This document shows positions 39,481 through 46,200 of a stretch of DNA of 46,200 nt, one piece after another. Source of the stretch: a virus; IMG/VR virus record IMGVR_UViG_3300046484_000028, positions 1-46,200 of that record, one strand, 5' to 3'. The translations under genes and the position numbers were made by a program. The notes under the pieces were generated by a model that did not search any database, was not told the origin of the DNA, and saw only the letters and a program-made list of their open reading frames with translations. Numbering within the stretch: position 1 is the stretch's first letter; the number at the start of each line of letters is the position of its first letter.

Positions 39481-40116
39481 TCAACTAACTTTCATTTTCC
39501 AGAGACTTCTTTTATCTCCGGGTGTAACAGCTTCGTATTTTTCCCAAATATCAGTCTCGCCTTTATTGTATCTGTAAAGTAATTCCTTATAAGAGATATT
39601 ATCTTTAAATAATGAAGGGACAATTGATTTATCTTTATTTGCCCACGTTGCAAGCCGTTTACCGATCTCAAATACTGGCTGAAGCTCAAACCTCATCCGG
39701 GTTCCTGCCTTGTTTGTTTCAGTCCAGTAATTGTAAAAAGCCCGGAGCATCTCTTTTGGGTATTTTGAAAGGTAAGGTTTGCAATCATCATAAAATTTAA
39801 GTTTCTTTTCTTTTACCTGCTCGTCAAACTTTGCTTTATCAATTGCTATTTCTCCAGGTGTCTTTTTACATTTACCTTTTTTGACTGATTCAAGTTTCTT
39901 ATTATACCATAACCCGTTTTCTTCAATGAACTTTGTTTTTATCTTTTCCCAACATTCAAAATCTCCGTTTAAAATATCCTTAATGTTTTGAAGTGTTAAA
40001 TGACCTTTATCAGCCTGGCAACATAATAAATCAATATAAGCTCCTTTTTCCCTTCGATTAAAAAAGGCTGTTCCTGCAATGTAATTCTCGTAATAAAAGG
40101 GAAAAGAATTTTTCAT
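39481..40116 (-). CDS. replication initiator-like protein (DUF1376/DUF7833 type)
   Basis: A 211-residue protein. The N-terminal 75 residues (SFPFYYENYIAGTAFFNRREKGAYIDLLCC and WYNKKLESVKKGK, in parts) follow the DUF1376-like winged helix of replisome organisers. The C-terminal part (KPYLSKYPKEMLRAFYNYWTETNKAGTRMRFEL in parts; RLATWANKDK) matches the DnaD-like DUF7833 outline of Bacteroidota phages. It likely binds the phage origin and helps load the host helicase. Confidence 0.75.
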   Translation of the reverse strand: MKNSFPFYYENYIAGTAFFNRREKGAYIDLLCCQADKGHLTLQNIKDILNGDFECWEKIKTKFIEENGLWYNKKLESVKKGKCKKTPGEIAIDKAKFDEQVKEKKLKFYDDCKPYLSKYPKEMLRAFYNYWTETNKAGTRMRFELQPVFEIGKRLATWANKDKSIVPSLFKDNISYKELLYRYNKGETDIWEKYEAVTPGDKRSLWKMKVS

Positions 40117-40118
40117 TA

Positions 40119-40385
40119 TTATTTATGTAAATCTGCCTTGTACTTTTCCACTGTTTTAAATGACAAAATATATTCCTGTCCGGTTTTATCATTTATGACC
40201 ATAGTTTCAATATGGGTTTTCATTCCCAAAGTCAGGAATAAATAAAGAAAATATTTTGATGTAATAATTGTAAAATCTTCAATTACCCTTTTCTTTTCAA
40301 AATCAGATAAGTTTGATAGATCAGGATATTGACCTTTTGCCATTAATTCAGCAATTAAATTTTCACCGCATTTTTTCTTTTTCAT
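40119..40385 (-). CDS. hypothetical protein
   Basis: An 88-residue protein starting MKKKKCGENLIAELMAKGQYP, with a helical middle (ITSKYFLYLFLTLGMKTHIETM) and basic end (FKTVEKYKADLHK). It lies directly upstream of the initiator-like gene, so it may take part in replication or its control. No family recognised. Confidence 0.6.
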   Translation of the reverse strand: MKKKKCGENLIAELMAKGQYPDLSNLSDFEKKRVIEDFTIITSKYFLYLFLTLGMKTHIETMVINDKTGQEYILSFKTVEKYKADLHK

Positions 40386-40489
40386 TTTCTCAAATAATAA
40401 GATAGTAAACCTTTTAACCCTTGCAGACTATTCTTTTCATCTTCAAATCTTCAATAGATTCTTAATGAAAGCTGTCAAAAACTGCAATT

Positions 40490-40822
40490 TGCCCCCTAAC
40501 TCAATCTTTCAAGAGTACCGATTAGCCAAGACTTTATTACGGTTTTTAGCATCTGCTTTTACGTCTCTGCAAGTCCTATGATGAGAGTTACTCAGAGCAT
40601 AGCCATTTTTTATTAAGCAGTCAGTTTGTTGACCTCCGCTTTTTTTATCCTCGATATAATCAGGAAGGGGAGAGCTATGAAGAACACCCTGAAATAAGTT
40701 AAGCCCTCGGACAAAAAGAAAATCCAGGGAGGTAAGCGTAACCCGACCTTTCCTGGATATCTTATGCCCGAAGGCAATTATTTTATTAGAACTTAATAGA
40801 CTATTCATTTGGTTACGCTTTG
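40490..40822 (-). ncRNA. structured RNA candidate with pseudoknot
   Basis: This gap (40386-40895) has no convincing gene. In RNA order, AAGCGTAACC (40820-40811) is complementary to GGTTACGCTT (40743-40734) over ten bases. ATCCAGG (40758-40752) pairs with CCTGGAT (40728-40722), extended by AGGT/ACCT. The two helices interlock as an H-type pseudoknot. Between them TGCC-TTCG-GGCA (40776-40765) is a C(UUCG)G tetraloop hairpin, a strong hallmark of RNA. Downstream are ACCG/CGGT, CTCTG/CAGAG and ACTC/GAGT pairings. TAATTTTG-like box TAAATTTG lies at 40836-40829 but lacks a -33 TTTG. The 3' end is not defined. Confidence 0.5.
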
Positions 40823-40895
40823 AAGTTTCAAATTTAAAACTTTACTTTGGAATAAAAAAATTTATTTTTACACATTCTTTTTGAACTGGCAAAAA

Positions 40896-41078
40896 TTAAT
40901 TTCTGATTAATTCAATTTCAGTAAAAAAATAATAAAGCAAATTGTCTGTGAACTTCGGGTAATTCTCCGGGTAATTGTCCAGTAATACCCCGGCCCGCGG
41001 ATACTTTTCTGATACCCGCTCAATCACTTTAATTGTGCCGGGGCCGTGTTTGGTTTGTACTCTCTGACCGGGTTTCAT
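40896..41078 (-). CDS. small beta-barrel-like protein
   Basis: A 60-residue protein with a KOW/SH3-like opening (KPGQRVQTKHGPGTIKVIERV) and aromatic end (LLYYFFTEIELIRN). Its start shares a base with the methyltransferase stop (TAATG). Possibly an RNA- or DNA-contacting accessory; no family recognised. Confidence 0.6.
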   Translation of the reverse strand: MKPGQRVQTKHGPGTIKVIERVSEKYPRAGVLLDNYPENYPKFTDNLLYYFFTEIELIRN

Positions 41079-41695
41079 TAGAAATTAATTTTGAGTTGTA
41101 ATTTATAATTTTCAAACCGTTTACATCCGGCATCAAAATGTCCTGAATTAATTTCCGTACCATAAAAGTTAAATTTGCCTTCGTGACAGGCTATCCGTAA
41201 ACTCTGAGAACCCATATGGCTGTCAAATATAGTATCGCCTGCTTTTGCTCTTATTTTTAATATCCATTTATATAGTGGAATAGGTTTTTGAGTTATATGT
41301 ATTCTTTTTTCTTTAGTATTACTCGGATGTCTAAATATTTTTGCATTACAATCAAAAGAACTCCAAGCATATTCACAATCTGCCAGTGTTGGCATTTCTG
41401 AATTTTTATTCCATATTAGAAAATCCCTATTTGCGGGAAGTCCAAAATAATTACCTCCCCAAATGATTTGATTTTTTGAGATCCTGAATAATTCGTCAAA
41501 ATATTTCTTATCGGGTTTGCCGCCCAAAAGACCTTCATGATTTTTATATTTTGCACTCCAAGTGCCACCAATTGTTAGTAAATCTCCCAGTCCATAATCA
41601 GGATCAACTATTGCCAAATCAAACTGTTTATCTTTGCAGGTTGCCATATATTCATAACAGTCACAATTCATCACTTCAGATATTGGCTCTCTCAT
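41078..41695 (-). CDS. DNA N6/N4 methyltransferase, beta class
   Basis: A 205-residue methyltransferase. Catalytic motif IV is VDPDYGLG at residues 30-37 (DPPY type with D in the third position). The SAM-binding motif I appears C-terminally as GDTIFDSHMGSQSLRIAC, giving the beta-class order. KNQIIWGGNYFGLP and ITQKPIPLYKWIL are typical intermediate motifs. It probably methylates phage DNA to avoid restriction. No partner nuclease is adjacent. It overlaps the 58-residue zinc protein by four bases. Confidence 0.85.
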   Translation of the reverse strand: MREPISEVMNCDCYEYMATCKDKQFDLAIVDPDYGLGDLLTIGGTWSAKYKNHEGLLGGKPDKKYFDELFRISKNQIIWGGNYFGLPANRDFLIWNKNSEMPTLADCEYAWSSFDCNAKIFRHPSNTKEKRIHITQKPIPLYKWILKIRAKAGDTIFDSHMGSQSLRIACHEGKFNFYGTEINSGHFDAGCKRFENYKLQLKINF

Positions 41696-41868
41696 GGTAT
41701 TAATTCCATTTCAACAGTTTGGCACTGGCAGACCCGGTCAATAATGCAGCACTTTGATTTTGTTCTGCAGTCGGTAAGATCATGCCAGACTTTCGGTTCA
41801 TGAGGTTTGCCGTGCTGGCAGGCTTTACAGTATAATACTTTACCTTTATTTGAACAAATTACTTCCAT
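41692..41868 (-). CDS. 58-residue cysteine-rich zinc-binding protein
   Basis: A short frame starting at 41868 and ending in an ATGA overlap with the methyltransferase. It has eight cysteines, including a CKAC knuckle, a CC pair and a terminal CQC, with histidines in between. This strongly suggests one or two zinc sites. It may be a small nucleic-acid-binding protein; no family recognised. Confidence 0.68.
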   Translation of the reverse strand: MEVICSNKGKVLYCKACQHGKPHEPKVWHDLTDCRTKSKCCIIDRVCQCQTVEMELIP

Positions 41869-41926
41869 AGGTTTTTCTTTGCAAGTTTCAAATAATAAAA
41901 TTAATAAGATATGATTAAAATCATGT

Positions 41927-42193
41927 TTACGATAAAAATTGTCTCCGGGTGCCTTGTAAAAAGTAATTATGAATTAACTGGAATTGCTCTTTTGAAACAT
42001 AATTTTTTGATGAATGCGCCCGGTCATGACATTTCCGACATAGTGCCATGAGATTCTGAATTACATCTTTGCCCTCACCTCGTCCGTTAATGTGGTGAAT
42101 GTCCGAAGCCAAACGTCCGCATCCTTCACAGATTACCTCTTCAGGAGTTTTTAAGTCAAAGTAATTCATATAGATTTTAGCGTGATTCGTCAT
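41927..42193 (-). CDS. HNH endonuclease domain protein
   Basis: An 88-residue minimal HNH protein: CEGCGRLASDIHHINGRGEGKDVIQNLMALCRKCHDRAH (in parts), with paired CxxC zinc knuckles, the DIHHI catalytic histidine, the central N and the final H. Position between recombination and methyltransferase genes suggests a role in replication or recombination rather than homing. Confidence 0.82.
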   Translation of the reverse strand: MTNHAKIYMNYFDLKTPEEVICEGCGRLASDIHHINGRGEGKDVIQNLMALCRKCHDRAHSSKNYVSKEQFQLIHNYFLQGTRRQFLS

Positions 42194-42639
42194 TCTGCTT
42201 TATGTAATTTCCAGTTCGGATCAGGATCAGGAATTGAAGTCATTAAATACTCACTGCAATAATTCCGGATCGCATCACAATAAGTCATTTCATCTATTGT
42301 CATAAACTGCGATTTACTTAGCGGTATTTTTAATATCTCTCCGGTTTCCCGGTTCAACACTTCTTTGTTTGCAAACATTGATTTCCAAAACTGGTCAACT
42401 TCATCAATATTTACAAACTCATAACCGGCATCATTTAAAGCTATCATTGACAAAGGATAAACTAAGCCGTAAAGATATTTAAATTGTTCATGCGATGCCT
42501 TGCGTTTATACTTTTCGACTGTATGAGTGTATTTGCCTTTTGGTAAAGAGTCCAATTCCTGCCGGAATAACTTTGCGTTAATTACCCGGTAAGGTTTGAA
42601 CTCTTCTTTAATACCTATGGCAGTTACTTTTTTCATCAA
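42190..42639 (-). CDS. putative recombination-associated protein
   Basis: A 149-residue protein (KRKASHEQFKYLYGLVYPLSMIALNDAGYEF in parts; VDQFWKSMFANKEVLN; SQFMTIDEMTYCDAIRNYCSEYL). The outline resembles NinB-type or other phage recombination accessory proteins near SSB and annealase genes, but I am unsure of the family. It overlaps the SSB-like gene and the HNH gene by four bases each. Confidence 0.6.
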   Translation of the reverse strand: MMKKVTAIGIKEEFKPYRVINAKLFRQELDSLPKGKYTHTVEKYKRKASHEQFKYLYGLVYPLSMIALNDAGYEFVNIDEVDQFWKSMFANKEVLNRETGEILKIPLSKSQFMTIDEMTYCDAIRNYCSEYLMTSIPDPDPNWKLHKAE

Positions 42640-42995
42640 AAGGGTAAATCTGAATTTTCATCAAGTGTTTCCATATTACTCACCGGAGCAGATTCCGTCC
42701 GCTCGCCGGATAAAACGCAAAGATTTCCCAGTATTGGAACAGCCTTTAATTGTTCATCAGTCATCTTTTCACGTTCTTCTTTACTGAATGATTGTTTTAC
42801 AAGATGAGTGTCTTTCTGATCAGGTTTTTTATTTGTGATGTCAAAGGCGATTATGTCAAGATAAACTCCTTTTCCACCTACAAACAGTTTATTCTTTTCA
42901 ATTGGAATGATTAAACATTCTACCGGGCCAATGGCTCCTTTTTCAAACCGTTTAACGGCGTGAAGATTCATTAAATTAATTTTACCTGTAATCAT
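42636..42995 (-). CDS. SSB-like protein with acidic C-terminal tail
   Basis: A 119-residue protein with a beta-rich first half (MITGKINLMNLHAVKRFEKG, GPVECLIIPIEKNKLF, GVYLDIIAFDI) that fits an OB-like fold. It has a disordered tail ending LDENSDLPF. The terminal acidic-(D)LPF motif is the hallmark by which bacterial SSB recruits partner proteins. It lies next to the Rad52-like annealase. Probable role: coating single-stranded DNA during replication and recombination. Confidence 0.72.
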   Translation of the reverse strand: MITGKINLMNLHAVKRFEKGAIGPVECLIIPIEKNKLFVGGKGVYLDIIAFDITNKKPDQKDTHLVKQSFSKEEREKMTDEQLKAVPILGNLCVLSGERTESAPVSNMETLDENSDLPF

Positions 42996-42996
42996 T

Positions 42997-43689
42997 TTAG
43001 TACTTTTTAGTTTGTGCGTCTCTTAATTTATTTGTAATTGCTTTATATTCAGCAAGCGTTAATTCCTGATCTTGGATTTGAGAATAAGCAATGTCTTTTT
43101 GCCCTTCATCCAGGGTTGATGTTCTTATAAGTTCATCAGCATAGGCGAGTTGATTTAAAGTAACTTTATCCTCTGGTATGGTTCCTTCCAGAGCTTCGTA
43201 ACCGATCACATCTTTACGGTTCAAATCCTTGCCGAATATTTTCCCGATCTTTTCAGCTGCATCCTTAACCGCATAACTTTCGGCTGCCGGCGCTGCTTTC
43301 ATAACAGCATCGTTTTTGATCTTATCGAATTCAATAGCTCCGGCCCCTTTGTCAGTCTGAAGGGGTGCCGCTCCGATACCATCCTGCCAGCTCCATTCAT
43401 TATCTTCAATATTCTGATAATGAAGTCTGACAGTAACAACGCAACTATTAGCGATTATCTGTAACTGTTTTATCTCAACCCGCCATTTAATAAAAAGCCT
43501 GGTTAAAAGATATTCGACCCGCTCAATAGGTATATACTTAACCCCTTTTGCTATTGGATGTTCCTTTACCCATGTTTTGTTCGGCGGCTGATTTAATAAG
43601 ATATTTAGTTCATTTTGTCCCTGTTTCAGAGATAAATCCCCGCTATACAAGTCTTTTAAGGCTGGGAGCTTGGTTTTAGTTGCTGTCAT
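42997..43689 (-). CDS. Rad52/Sak-like single-strand annealing protein
   Basis: A 230-residue protein of the Rad52/Sak type: WVKEHPIAKGVKYIPIERVEYLL, VVTVRLHY, a conserved WQDGIGAAPLQTDKGA loop and KAAPAAESYAVKDAAEKIGKIFGKDLNRKD (in parts). The DAAEKIGKIFGKDLNR helix is the family signature. It anneals complementary single strands in phage recombination, probably with the SSB-like protein. It overlaps the coiled-coil gene by four bases. Confidence 0.85.
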   Translation of the reverse strand: MTATKTKLPALKDLYSGDLSLKQGQNELNILLNQPPNKTWVKEHPIAKGVKYIPIERVEYLLTRLFIKWRVEIKQLQIIANSCVVTVRLHYQNIEDNEWSWQDGIGAAPLQTDKGAGAIEFDKIKNDAVMKAAPAAESYAVKDAAEKIGKIFGKDLNRKDVIGYEALEGTIPEDKVTLNQLAYADELIRTSTLDEGQKDIAYSQIQDQELTLAEYKAITNKLRDAQTKKY

Positions 43690-44756
43690 AATTTATTCGC
43701 ATTTTTGAGAATGTAATTTGCAACTTTAACAAGTAAAGTATTGGCATTTGCGGAGATACTTGCAGCCTCAATACTTTTTACTTCCGGACGGGCAAGATCA
43801 TTAATGGCTTGCATAAATGCCAGAAGTTTGTCTTTGTCCGGTGCTAATTTTGCCCGTTTTTCTTCCGCTGCCTTGAGTTTTAATTCAGCCTGCTTTTTTA
43901 TTTCGGCATCTTTAATCGCTTTTTCTTCAGCGGCCTTTTTAGCTGCAATTTCTGATGCCAGACGTTCTTTTTCTTTGCGCTCTTTTTCAGCTTGTGCAAA
44001 TAATTCAGCACGTTCTTTATCTGCTTTTTCCTGTTGCGCCTTCAGTATTTCAGCGTTCTTTTTGCGTTCAATTTCTGCCAGACGTTCTTTTTGTTCATTA
44101 GCTTCAGCAATTAGTTTGCGTTCTGCCGTGATTTCAGCCTCTCTCTTTTTAGCCTCTTTTTGTAACCTGATATTTTCCAGGCGTTGCTTTTCAATCGCTG
44201 CTTTTTCAGCCAAATAAGCTGCAAGTCTGTCGGCTTCTGCTTTTTTCTCAGCTGCTATCTTTGCCTCGTAGGCAAGCTTAACCCCAGCCAAGTAATTATC
44301 AAATACATCCTGTTGCATATAACCGAGGGCCAACGGTTCGATTTCTGTATAAGGTTTCAAAAGTGCAGAACGTTCAGAACGTAATTTTTCAAAACGTTCA
44401 CGTTCCATGTTCTCAAAATGATCTTCAATTGCTTTGAGTGTTTTTTCTTTTTCACCTGAAGCGGCTTCCTGAATATTTTTAAAGGCATCTACAAAACGGC
44501 CCCCGGCAAGATAAAAAGCCTTCAGTTTCTTGTGAATTTCAGCCGTTCCGGTTCTGGTTTTGACATAGATCAAACGAAGTTCTTTAGCAGTGTGGCAAGT
44601 TTCAGGGCTGATTTCCTGTTTTAAAACTTCGTTATACTGGACTTCAAGTTCATCCATTCTCTCAAGCATTGGTAGAAACATTGCTTTAATTTCTGATGCC
44701 TTACTTTCTTCCAGACCATAGTCTGAAGCGTTAATTTTTACTAAATCTGTACTCAT
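43686..44756 (-). CDS. coiled-coil protein of the recombination operon (DUF1351-like)
   Basis: Starting at ATG 44756, the protein has 356 residues. The N-terminal 140 residues are helical (ASEIKAMFLPMLERMDELE; RTGTAEIHKKLKAFYLAGGRFVDAF in parts). Residues 170-310 are a long coiled coil of Ala, Glu, Lys and Arg. Such proteins are often encoded just before recT/erf/rad52 genes in phages and annotated as DUF1351-like; the exact role is unknown. An upstream in-frame ATG at 44795 would overlap the preceding gene and is less likely. Confidence 0.72.
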   Translation of the reverse strand: MSTDLVKINASDYGLEESKASEIKAMFLPMLERMDELEVQYNEVLKQEISPETCHTAKELRLIYVKTRTGTAEIHKKLKAFYLAGGRFVDAFKNIQEAASGEKEKTLKAIEDHFENMERERFEKLRSERSALLKPYTEIEPLALGYMQQDVFDNYLAGVKLAYEAKIAAEKKAEADRLAAYLAEKAAIEKQRLENIRLQKEAKKREAEITAERKLIAEANEQKERLAEIERKKNAEILKAQQEKADKERAELFAQAEKERKEKERLASEIAAKKAAEEKAIKDAEIKKQAELKLKAAEEKRAKLAPDKDKLLAFMQAINDLARPEVKSIEAASISANANTLLVKVANYILKNANKL

Positions 44757-44775
44757 AATTTTATAGGTTTTAAAT

Positions 44776-45054
44776 TTAAATATCATTCGAATCATAAGGG
44801 CTTATTGAGATTATTACTTTCCCGTCCATATACCCGCGATCATGAAAACAGGAATCACAAATACGCTCTTCAAAGCGTTTTCTGTATGCAATGCCATGAT
44901 AGATCGAATCTCTCTCATAAACGACTGATTTAGTCGCGACTTCATCACATGAACAAAGATCATGCGTTTCACCGCAGACCAAAATCGTCGGTACGGTTTT
45001 AAATGACTTCGTGTATTCGGTCATTTCTTCTGCTAATTCTGTAAACTGTCCCAT
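44776..45054 (-). CDS. small zinc-binding-like protein
   Basis: A 92-residue protein with CGETHDLCSCDEVA and CDSCFHDRGYMDG, giving at least two cysteine pairs that could bind zinc, and a helical N-terminus (FTELAEEMTEYTKSF). The leader is AAAACCTATAAAG, without a Shine-Dalgarno sequence. It follows the mirror-repeat gap. Function unknown. Confidence 0.65.
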   Translation of the reverse strand: MGQFTELAEEMTEYTKSFKTVPTILVCGETHDLCSCDEVATKSVVYERDSIYHGIAYRKRFEERICDSCFHDRGYMDGKVIISISPYDSNDI

Positions 45055-45183
45055 CTTTATAGGTTTTGATCGGTTAATACAATTCTGATATTACTTCTTT
45101 CGCCACAAACTTGCAGATTTCAAATGCTTGGATCAGGTAAATTGATTCTGTTTTGAATCGCAAAATTATTTTTCTTTTGGCTT

Positions 45184-45227
45184 CTTTTTCTTCTTTTTCT
45201 TTTCCCCTTTTCTTTTTCTTCTTTTTC
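45184..45227. repeat. homopyrimidine mirror repeat (right copy)
   Basis: In the 180-base gap 45055-45234 the plus strand is a perfect mirror repeat of 22 + 22 bases: from the CCCC centre outwards both arms read CC T4 C T5 C T2 C T5 C. It can form H-DNA, and its minus-strand transcript would be a pure A/G tract. TTGGATCAGGT lies 45 bases to the left. The partner is at 288-334. Confidence 0.88.
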
Positions 45228-45234
45228 GGGAATG

Positions 45235-45492
45235 TCACTCTTCAAATAGATGCCAAATTAAGTCACCGGCAAGCATCTGAAAAGTGCCTATGTAGCGGGA
45301 ACCTCTTTTTACTTCCATGCCTGTCCCATATAGGTATAGATGTCTTTTTATTATTACCTCAGTACTATTAACCAGGCACCAGATAAAAGGTTCTGAATGT
45401 TGCATCTGAGCGGTTAAGATTACAGACCCCAAAGGCATCTCAACAATTATTTCATCTTGTATTGGAATCGGATATTTGTAAATTCTTTTCAT
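45235..45492 (-). CDS. DUF7352-type phage protein
   Basis: An 85-residue protein recognised by its pattern: KRIYKYPIPIQDEIIVEMP, then ILTAQMQ, FIWCLVN, a LYGTGMEV strand and YIGTFQMLAGDLIWHLFE. This family (DUF7352, by memory) is widespread in phages and has no known function. Its leader is AAACTAAAAGCT. Confidence 0.75.
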   Translation of the reverse strand: MKRIYKYPIPIQDEIIVEMPLGSVILTAQMQHSEPFIWCLVNSTEVIIKRHLYLYGTGMEVKRGSRYIGTFQMLAGDLIWHLFEE

Positions 45493-45524
45493 AGCTTTTA
45501 GTTTACTTCCATGTTTCTAAGCAG

Positions 45525-45641
45525 TTATTTAAATGCAGTTGTGAAGATTACCCGGCCATTAATCCGGTAAGTCCAGGTTATCAAACTCCAGTCAGCGACG
45601 AATGGAATTGAATCGAGGTAATAAACTGTTTTTGTTTTCAT
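45525..45641 (-). CDS. 38-residue protein
   Basis: A short frame starting at 45641 in ATGA overlap with the preceding stop (MKTKTVYYLDSIPFVADWSLI and TWTYRINGRVIFTTAFK). It is rich in aromatics and strand-forming residues. Coupling to its neighbour supports it; function unknown. Confidence 0.5.
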   Translation of the reverse strand: MKTKTVYYLDSIPFVADWSLITWTYRINGRVIFTTAFK

Positions 45642-45889
45642 GATTTTTCCTCCTCTGTTTCGTGAGGATGTCCCGGACAGCCTTTTTGATAATCAAATCC
45701 TTCACAATCTTTAGAAAATGGTAATACCCTCCATCCTTTTGCCAAAGATTCTTTTAAGTAATCTCTTACCATTTTGTCAGTCCACTCTGCCCCATTGTCT
45801 TCAAGGATTAATCCCCTCATAGATTTTTTACCGTGAAATCTTAAAGCACCTTCAATGTCAAGGCACATATGAAATGTAGTTGTTTTCAT
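45638..45889 (-). CDS. hypothetical protein
   Basis: An 83-residue protein (LDIEGALRFHGKKSMRGLILEDNG; MVRDYLKESLAKGWRVLPFSKDCEGFDYQKGCPGH in parts). Two Cys and two His at the C-terminus could bind a metal (CEGFDYQKGCPGHPH). Not recognised. Early-region accessory gene. Confidence 0.6.
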   Translation of the reverse strand: MKTTTFHMCLDIEGALRFHGKKSMRGLILEDNGAEWTDKMVRDYLKESLAKGWRVLPFSKDCEGFDYQKGCPGHPHETEEEKS

Positions 45890-45917
45890 TTCTTCATTTT
45901 TTCATTGTGATAACCGA

Positions 45918-46100
45918 TCATTTAACTGCCTCTTTGATAATGGCATGGAGTCCCTTACTGAATATCTGCGTTAATATTTCAGTCCGGCAAAGAGTAACGC
46001 CCATATTTTCAGCATCAAGAAAATACTGTTTCAGTAGTTTATTGTCATCTTTGGTAATGAGAACTACCCGACCTTTTTTTTCTTCTGGTTTTTTAGCCAT
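45918..46100 (-). CDS. small basic hypothetical protein
   Basis: A 60-residue protein (KKPEEKKGRVVLITKDDNKLLKQY in parts; CRTEILTQIFSKGLHAIIKEAVK). A beta strand followed by two helices with RTEILTQIFSKGL is compatible with a ribbon-helix-helix DNA-binding fold. It overlaps the 31-residue membrane peptide by eight bases. Confidence 0.58.
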   Translation of the reverse strand: MAKKPEEKKGRVVLITKDDNKLLKQYFLDAENMGVTLCRTEILTQIFSKGLHAIIKEAVK

Positions 46101-46188
46101 TGCGAGCGGTTTTTACAAGGTTCACAAATTTGAAGATCATAATAACTACGATAATTCCGATGTAATAATAAAATGCTGTTGGTTCCAT
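46093..46188 (-). CDS. 31-residue membrane peptide
   Basis: A short frame starting at 46188 with one hydrophobic helix (FYYYIGIIVVIMIFKFV) and a short basic tail (NLVKTARNG). It overlaps the following gene by eight bases. Function unknown; it is one of several tiny membrane peptides in this genome. Confidence 0.55.
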   Translation of the reverse strand: MEPTAFYYYIGIIVVIMIFKFVNLVKTARNG

Positions 46189-46200
46189 GATTTTTGGTTT

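Noticed and set aside
40509-40808. A 99-codon open frame on the minus strand
   Set aside because: The translation has no family pattern, and the frame covers the pseudoknot, the tetraloop hairpin and other pairings, so the RNA explanation is better. It is not fully excluded.
1-46200. CRISPR arrays, insertion sequences, rRNA and ordinary tRNA genes
   Set aside because: No regularly spaced short repeats, transposase-like proteins with terminal repeats, rRNA segments or complete cloverleafs were seen on either strand.

Overview
The window is one contiguous block of a tailed double-stranded DNA phage (or prophage) of a Bacteroidota host. Every convincing gene lies on the minus strand, so transcription runs from the right end towards the left end. 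The host assignment rests on four things: a textbook Bacteroidota promoter (TTTG, 20 bases, TAATTTTG) at 33307-33338; A-rich leaders mostly without Shine-Dalgarno sequences; AT-rich DNA; and FISUMP, BIG2 and LamG-type domains in the tail genes. The head is HK97-type, and a long tape-measure gene indicates a long-tailed virion, probably a siphovirus. No integrase, excisionase-integrase pair or clear repressor is present, so the lifestyle cannot be decided here.

Layout, read right to left in transcription order. (1) 46.2-38.1 kb holds early genes: small coupled ORFs, a coiled-coil protein, a Rad52/Sak-like annealase, an SSB-like protein with an acidic DLPF tail, an HNH nuclease, a beta-class DNA methyltransferase, a replication-initiator-like protein and a C5-type methyltransferase-like protein. 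Two structured non-coding segments sit at 40.5-40.8 kb and 38.6-38.8 kb. (2) 38.1-33.3 kb holds a DnaA-domain-IV-like protein, many small accessory genes, a secreted lysozyme-like protein and an Rnl5/DRB0094-type RNA ligase. (3) 33.34-32.82 kb holds a circularly permuted (two-piece) tmRNA gene with its own promoter and terminator. (4) 32.8-26.2 kb is the packaging region. A broken first terminase (TerS plus the first part of TerL) is fused to the 3' part of a formyltransferase gene; an intact second TerS/TerL pair, an HNH-AP2 homing endonuclease, small DNA-binding proteins and the portal follow. (5) 26.2-20.2 kb holds protease, major capsid, an exported structural-looking protein, connectors and a probable tail tube protein, ending in a strong terminator. 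(6) 20.2-3.6 kb is the tail: a broken GIY-YIG homing endonuclease, tape measure, tail tip, and a mosaic fibre cluster with beta-helix, BIG2, FISUMP, SwmB-like and LamG domains. (7) 3.5-0.76 kb is the lysis cassette (M23 peptidase, spanin-like protein, DUF5675, holin) plus small secreted proteins, ending in three tandem terminators.

The most unusual content is the phage-encoded tmRNA. The 3' acceptor half (T-arm and CAACTCC) precedes the 5' half (GGGGTTG, then a reading frame encoding GKSIKMSDQSLRMAA). The two halves form a complete 7-bp acceptor stem, and a 74-base hairpin-forming spacer joins them. Permuted tmRNA genes are established for alpha-proteobacteria, some beta-proteobacteria and cyanobacteria, whereas Bacteroidota normally carry the one-piece form. 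An RNA ligase gene lies three genes upstream. The second unusual signal is a pair of perfect homopurine-homopyrimidine mirror repeats (288-334 and 45184-45227), one near each end of the window. They share a CCCC centre and a nearby TTGGATCAGGT word but differ in run lengths. All calls come from reading the sequence; no database search was possible.
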